Shown here piece by piece: positions 60,123 through 64,000 of a DNA stretch of 64,000 bases; the first letter of the stretch is position 1, and each line of letters opens with the position of its first letter. The DNA lies in the NCBI GenBank assembly GCA_028277985.1, contig JANQFG010000249.1:1-64000 (forward strand). The letters run 5' to 3'. Source of the stretch: a bacterium. Lineage in GTDB: Bacteria > Desulfobacterota > DSWW01. Below the pieces are notes generated by a model. It saw only the letters and a program-made list of their open reading frames with translations, had not been told where the DNA came from and made no database searches. The position numbers and the translations under genes were made by a program.

Positions 60123-60327
60123 GCTCCGACCTCTCTGTTCTTCTTCGAATAAGCGTTTTATTTGAAAAGGAAAAGTATAACAATCAAGGCAATTCTGCTC
60201 AAGGCACCACGGCAGGCTTCGCCGTCAAGCACGAACGACGAGTTTGCGTTGGCCACAGGACCAGGCGAGCCGTGCAGGCAATGAGCCGAATGACCACAGA
60301 GGAGAGGACGAGCTAGGGTTGTCGTGC

Positions 60328-61725
60328 TCACCCGTGGATCTGGCGCCTCTCGACGGCCAGTGCCGCCTCCTTGACCGTTTCCGAGAGTGTCGGGTGGGCG
60401 TGGACCGTGCGTGCCACGTCTTCGGCGCTTCCGCTGAACTCGAAGGCTGCGACTGCCTCGGCGATGATCTCCGAAGCGTGTGGGCCCATGATGTGTAGAC
60501 CGAGCAGCTTGTCGGTTTCGGCGTGGGAGATCACCTTGACCAGCCCGTCCTCTTCGCCCATGCATTTGGCGCGCGCGTTCGATTTGAAATAGAAGCGGCC
60601 CGACTTGTAGGGGATCCCCTCTTCCTTGAGCTCGGCTTCGGTCTTGCCTACTTGAGCTACTTCGGGCGAGGTGTAGACCACACTGGGTATTGCCCGGTAA
60701 CTGACGTGCCCGGGCTTGCCCGCGATACGCTCGGCAACCGCCACCCCTTCCTCTTCCGCCTTGTGGGCAAGCATGGGACCCCGCACGAGATCGCCGATCG
60801 CGTAGACCCCCGGCACGCTCGTTTCAAGGCCGTCGTTCACCTCGATACGCCCGCTCTTTTCGAGCAGCACACCGGCCTCCTCCAGCCCAACGCCCTCGGT
60901 CACGGGCCTCCTGCCGACCGCAACGAGAAGCTTGTCGCACGCGATCGATTCGCTTTCGTCCTTGTCGTTCAAAATCGTTGCGTTGATCGCATCACCGTCG
61001 ATCTGAGCACCCGAGACCCTGCTTCCTAGCCTGAATGCGAGGCCCTGCTTCGTGAGGGCCTTTTCCAGGGCCTTGGAGACCTGCCGATCCGCGAAAGGAA
61101 CGATGGTCGGAAGCATTTCGACCACCGTGACCTGCGAGCCGAGTCGGCACCAGACACTGCCAAGCTCGAGTCCCACGGCTCCCGCGCCGACCACCACCAG
61201 GTGGTCCGGAACGCTGTCGAACGAAAGGGCCTCCGTCGAGGTGACGATGTGCTTGCCGTCGAACGGCAGGAAGGGAAGCTCGATCGGGACGCTCCCCATG
61301 GCAAGGAGAATGGCGGCCGCCTCGATCTCTTCCTCCCCGTCTTCCTTGCCGACGAGGACCCGCTTCGGGCCGGCGAGCCTTCCCAGTCCTCTCAGGACCT
61401 TGATCTTGTTCTTCTTCATCAACATCCCGATGCCCTTGGTCAGCTCCCCGACCACCTGGTCCTTCCGGGCCAGCATCTTGGCAAGATCGAACGAGACCGG
61501 ACCCGTGGTGATTCCGTGGGACGGCAGGGCGTGCAGCGCCTGATGGTAGAGCTCGCTCGATTCCAGCATGGCCTTGGAGGGGATGCACCCCACGTTCAGG
61601 CAGGTCCCGCCCAGGCTCTCTTCCTTTTCGATGAGGGCAACTCTCAGGCCGAGCTGAGCCGCCCGAATCGCGGCCACGTATCCCCCCGGTCCTGCACCGA
61701 TGACGGCAAGATCGTAAGATTCCAT
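60328..61725 (-). CDS. lpdA: Dihydrolipoyl dehydrogenase
   Basis: GGTCLNVGCIPSKAMLESSE; AIGDLVRGPMLAHKAEEEGVAVAE; HAHPTLSE. Confidence 0.96.
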   Translation of the reverse strand: MESYDLAVIGAGPGGYVAAIRAAQLGLRVALIEKEESLGGTCLNVGCIPSKAMLESSELYHQALHALPSHGITTGPVSFDLAKMLARKDQVVGELTKGIGMLMKKNKIKVLRGLGRLAGPKRVLVGKEDGEEEIEAAAILLAMGSVPIELPFLPFDGKHIVTSTEALSFDSVPDHLVVVGAGAVGLELGSVWCRLGSQVTVVEMLPTIVPFADRQVSKALEKALTKQGLAFRLGSRVSGAQIDGDAINATILNDKDESESIACDKLLVAVGRRPVTEGVGLEEAGVLLEKSGRIEVNDGLETSVPGVYAIGDLVRGPMLAHKAEEEGVAVAERIAGKPGHVSYRAIPSVVYTSPEVAQVGKTEAELKEEGIPYKSGRFYFKSNARAKCMGEEDGLVKVISHAETDKLLGLHIMGPHASEIIAEAVAAFEFSGSAEDVARTVHAHPTLSETVKEAALAVERRQIHG

Positions 61726-61731
61726 CTTCCT

Positions 61732-63033
61732 CTACACCTCCAACATCATCCTCTCGGGATTCTCGATGCACTCGACGATTCGCTTCAGGAAGGTGACCGC
61801 CTCCCGGCCGTCGACGATCCGGTGATCATAGGACATGGCCAGATACATCATGGGGCGAATGGCGATCTCATCGTCCACGACGATCGGTCGCTTCTTGATC
61901 GCATGCATCCCCAGGATGCCGCTCTGCGGCGGGTTCAGGATCGGCGTGCTCAAAAGGGAGCCGAAGACGCCTCCGTTCGAAATCGTGAAAACCGCTCCGG
62001 ATAGATCGGCGAGGGTGATCTTCTTCGTGCGGACCCGTTCCGCAAGGTCGGCGATGGCAAGCTCGATTCCGGCAAAGCTCAACCGGTCGGCATCCCGGAC
62101 GACCGGGACAACCAGGCCCCTGTCCGAGCTGATGGCGACCCCTATGTCGTAATAGTGGTTCTCTACGATGTCATTCCCCTCGATGCGGGCGTTCAACTGT
62201 GGGATGGCGATCAATGCGTCCACGCAAGCCTTTACGAAGAAGGACATGAAGCCAAGGCTGATTCCGTGCTTCTTCTTGAAGGTCTCCTTGTGCTTTTCCC
62301 GCCAGGCGAAGATGCTGGTCATGTCCGCTTCGTTGAAGGTGGTGAGCATGGCGGTTGTCTGCTTCGCCTCCACGAGTCGCTCGGCGATCCGTTGGCGAAG
62401 GGGGCTCATCGGCTTGCGCGTTTCTCTCTCGCCCGGCCGGGCGACCGCCGGGGGTGCGGCAGCGGGCGCTGGGGCCGAAGGGGGTGGAGGTTTTCGGGAT
62501 GCGGGCTCCGGTTGAGCAGGAGGGACAGAGGCCGTCTGGACATGGCGGGTCACGTCCTCCTTGGTGATCCGCCCGTCCCGCCCCGTTCCCGGGATGCTGC
62601 TCGGATCCAGACCGTGCTCTTCGACCATCCTGCGCACTGCCGGGGAAAGGGACTCCCGGTCCGCCGTTTCGGCCGCCTTGGCGACCACCTGTGCGAGGCC
62701 GGCCGGAGGCGAGATGGGCGGGCCTTCGATTTGCGTCGCGGGTGGGGTTTCCGCCTCGGCTGGAGGCTGCATGGCCGGGACCGCCGCTTCTTCGGCCGCA
62801 TCGGTGTCGATCGTCGCCACCACTTGCCCGATGTTGACCGTCTCGCCCTCTGGCACCAGGGGACGAATCTTCCCCGCGTACTCGGAAGGAACCTCCAGGG
62901 TGACCTTGTCCGTCTCCAGCTCGAAAAGCGGATCGTCGATCCGGACGGTTTCTCCCTCCTGCTTGAACCACTGCACCAGCGTTCCCTCGGTGATGGACTC
63001 ACCCACCTCGGGCACCTTCACTTCGGCCAACAT
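61732..63033 (-). CDS. sucB: 2-oxoglutarate dehydrogenase E2 (dihydrolipoyllysine succinyltransferase)
   Basis: ETDKVTLEVPSEYAG lipoyl domain; PLRQRIAERLVEAKQTTAMLTTFNEADMT; SYDHRIVDGREAVTFL. Confidence 0.96.
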   Translation of the reverse strand: MLAEVKVPEVGESITEGTLVQWFKQEGETVRIDDPLFELETDKVTLEVPSEYAGKIRPLVPEGETVNIGQVVATIDTDAAEEAAVPAMQPPAEAETPPATQIEGPPISPPAGLAQVVAKAAETADRESLSPAVRRMVEEHGLDPSSIPGTGRDGRITKEDVTRHVQTASVPPAQPEPASRKPPPPSAPAPAAAPPAVARPGERETRKPMSPLRQRIAERLVEAKQTTAMLTTFNEADMTSIFAWREKHKETFKKKHGISLGFMSFFVKACVDALIAIPQLNARIEGNDIVENHYYDIGVAISSDRGLVVPVVRDADRLSFAGIELAIADLAERVRTKKITLADLSGAVFTISNGGVFGSLLSTPILNPPQSGILGMHAIKKRPIVVDDEIAIRPMMYLAMSYDHRIVDGREAVTFLKRIVECIENPERMMLEV

Positions 63034-63189
63034 GGTTGGGACCTCCTTTTCGCCACTCCCTCGAACACGTAAACTCGTCCTCTTGCCGTTCTTTACCAGC
63101 TATTCGCTCCCCATGATCGCCGCAAGTCGTGCCCGTGCCCGATGGGTGCTGGGCCTATGCACCAGGAGCTGATGCCTGGTTATCCCCTT

Positions 63190-63360
63190 TGCCCTCTGCT
63201 GTCAATGGATTCACGCATGCCCGGGAACGAGGGCACGACGGCCAGGGGGTTGCTTCGCTTCGCTCGCAATCTCCTCAGTTGTTTGCACGGTACTGCCGTA
63301 TCTGCTTCGCCACCTCGCAACATCCTACACTCGGGGATGCTGCGAGCGAAGCGTGGCAGC
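63190..63360. repeat. Mosaic of dispersed-type repeats within suc operon spacer
   Basis: GGATTCACGCATGCCCGGGAACGAGG-like unit; inverted arms GCTTCGCTCGCA (63257-63268) / TGCGAGCGAAGC (63341-63352). Confidence 0.6.
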
Positions 63361-63473
63361 CCCCCAGCCCGGCGCGATTCGGCACACAATGGTTTCCCCC
63401 GGGGAGGGGGGAGGCCTTTCGCCTCTATCGGCATGACCTCAAGTTCCGGACGCGCCACGCCGTCAGTCGAGCT

Positions 63474-64000
63474 TCACTTGGCTACAGTGACATTCCCCTC
63501 GCCATGCTGAAGGGCGAGGCGGACGATCTCCTGCTGCTCTTCCTTGTGGATACGGAGGGAGCCGGTGGCCGGGCTCGCGCTCGCCTCCCGTCCGACATAC
63601 CGGACCGGCACGATCGGAAATCGTTCCAGAAGACGGGGAAACATGAAGGTCCAGGCCCCCCGGTTCTGCGGTTCCTCCTGTGCCCAGATCACCTGGTCGA
63701 TATCTCCGTATCTCGACTGTATCGCGTCCATCCCATTCTCGTTGAACGGGTACAGTTGCTCGATGCGTACCAGGGCCACGTCGTCCACACCGGCAGCCTC
63801 CCGTTGCTCCTGTAGATCGTAGTACACCTTTCCCGTGCAGAGAACCAGGCGTCGTGCCTTTGCAGGCGGGTGAGGATCGTCGAGTATCTCGCGAAAGCTC
63901 CCGCCGATCAATTCTTCGGTCGGCGAGACGCACATAGGGTGGCGCAGCAGGCTCTTTGGAGACATGATGATGAGCGGACGCCGGAAGCTGTGCTTCATCT
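63474..64000 (-). CDS. sucA: 2-oxoglutarate dehydrogenase E1, C-terminal part (truncated by window end)
   Basis: RRPLIIMSPKSLLRHP..FREILDD; VLCTGKVYYDL; VIWAQEEPQNRGAWTFMFPRL. Confidence 0.95.
   Translation of the reverse strand, partial: MKHSFRRPLIIMSPKSLLRHPMCVSPTEELIGGSFREILDDPHPPAKARRLVLCTGKVYYDLQEQREAAGVDDVALVRIEQLYPFNENGMDAIQSRYGDIDQVIWAQEEPQNRGAWTFMFPRLLERFPIVPVRYVGREASASPATGSLRIHKEEQQEIVRLALQHGEGNVTVAK

Overview
This is a high-GC bacterial chromosomal window, probably Desulfobacterota/deltaproteobacterial judging from gene content (inference). It is mostly protein-coding. I found no rRNA, tRNA, CRISPR array or intact transposase. Main blocks: C-terminus of an SLC12-like transporter; cbpA/dnaJ-grpE; secreted S8 protease; pectinacetylesterase-like lipoprotein; molybdopterin oxidoreductase; RND efflux operon whose TolC carries an N-terminal substrate-binding-like domain; radical SAM/SPASM protein; PhoU; aryl-pyruvate catabolism operon (iorA-iorB-paaK-ACT) beside an aminotransferase; pyruvoyl arginine decarboxylase; thiolase; a lower-GC patch with a truncated FAD reductase; MFS/UroD/tandem FAD-oxidase cluster; thrombospondin-3 repeat protein with a degenerate metzincin motif; a Rieske/cytochrome b/7-heme cytochrome/GMC dehydrogenase respiratory module; a divergent biosynthetic-looking cassette (CapK-like ligase, GNAT, AsnB / methyltransferase, WbsX-like, radical SAM); and the sucA-sucB-lpd operon, with sucA cut by the window end. 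Several intergenic spacers hold dispersed-type palindromic repeats, including two long perfect palindromes sharing GGGGnCAG...CTGnCCCC termini. The most interesting points are the respiratory module with a Rieske gene lacking a canonical start codon, the 52-59 kb cassette, the HKxxHxxGxxH pseudo-metzincin, the substrate-binding/TolC fusion, and the palindromic repeats.
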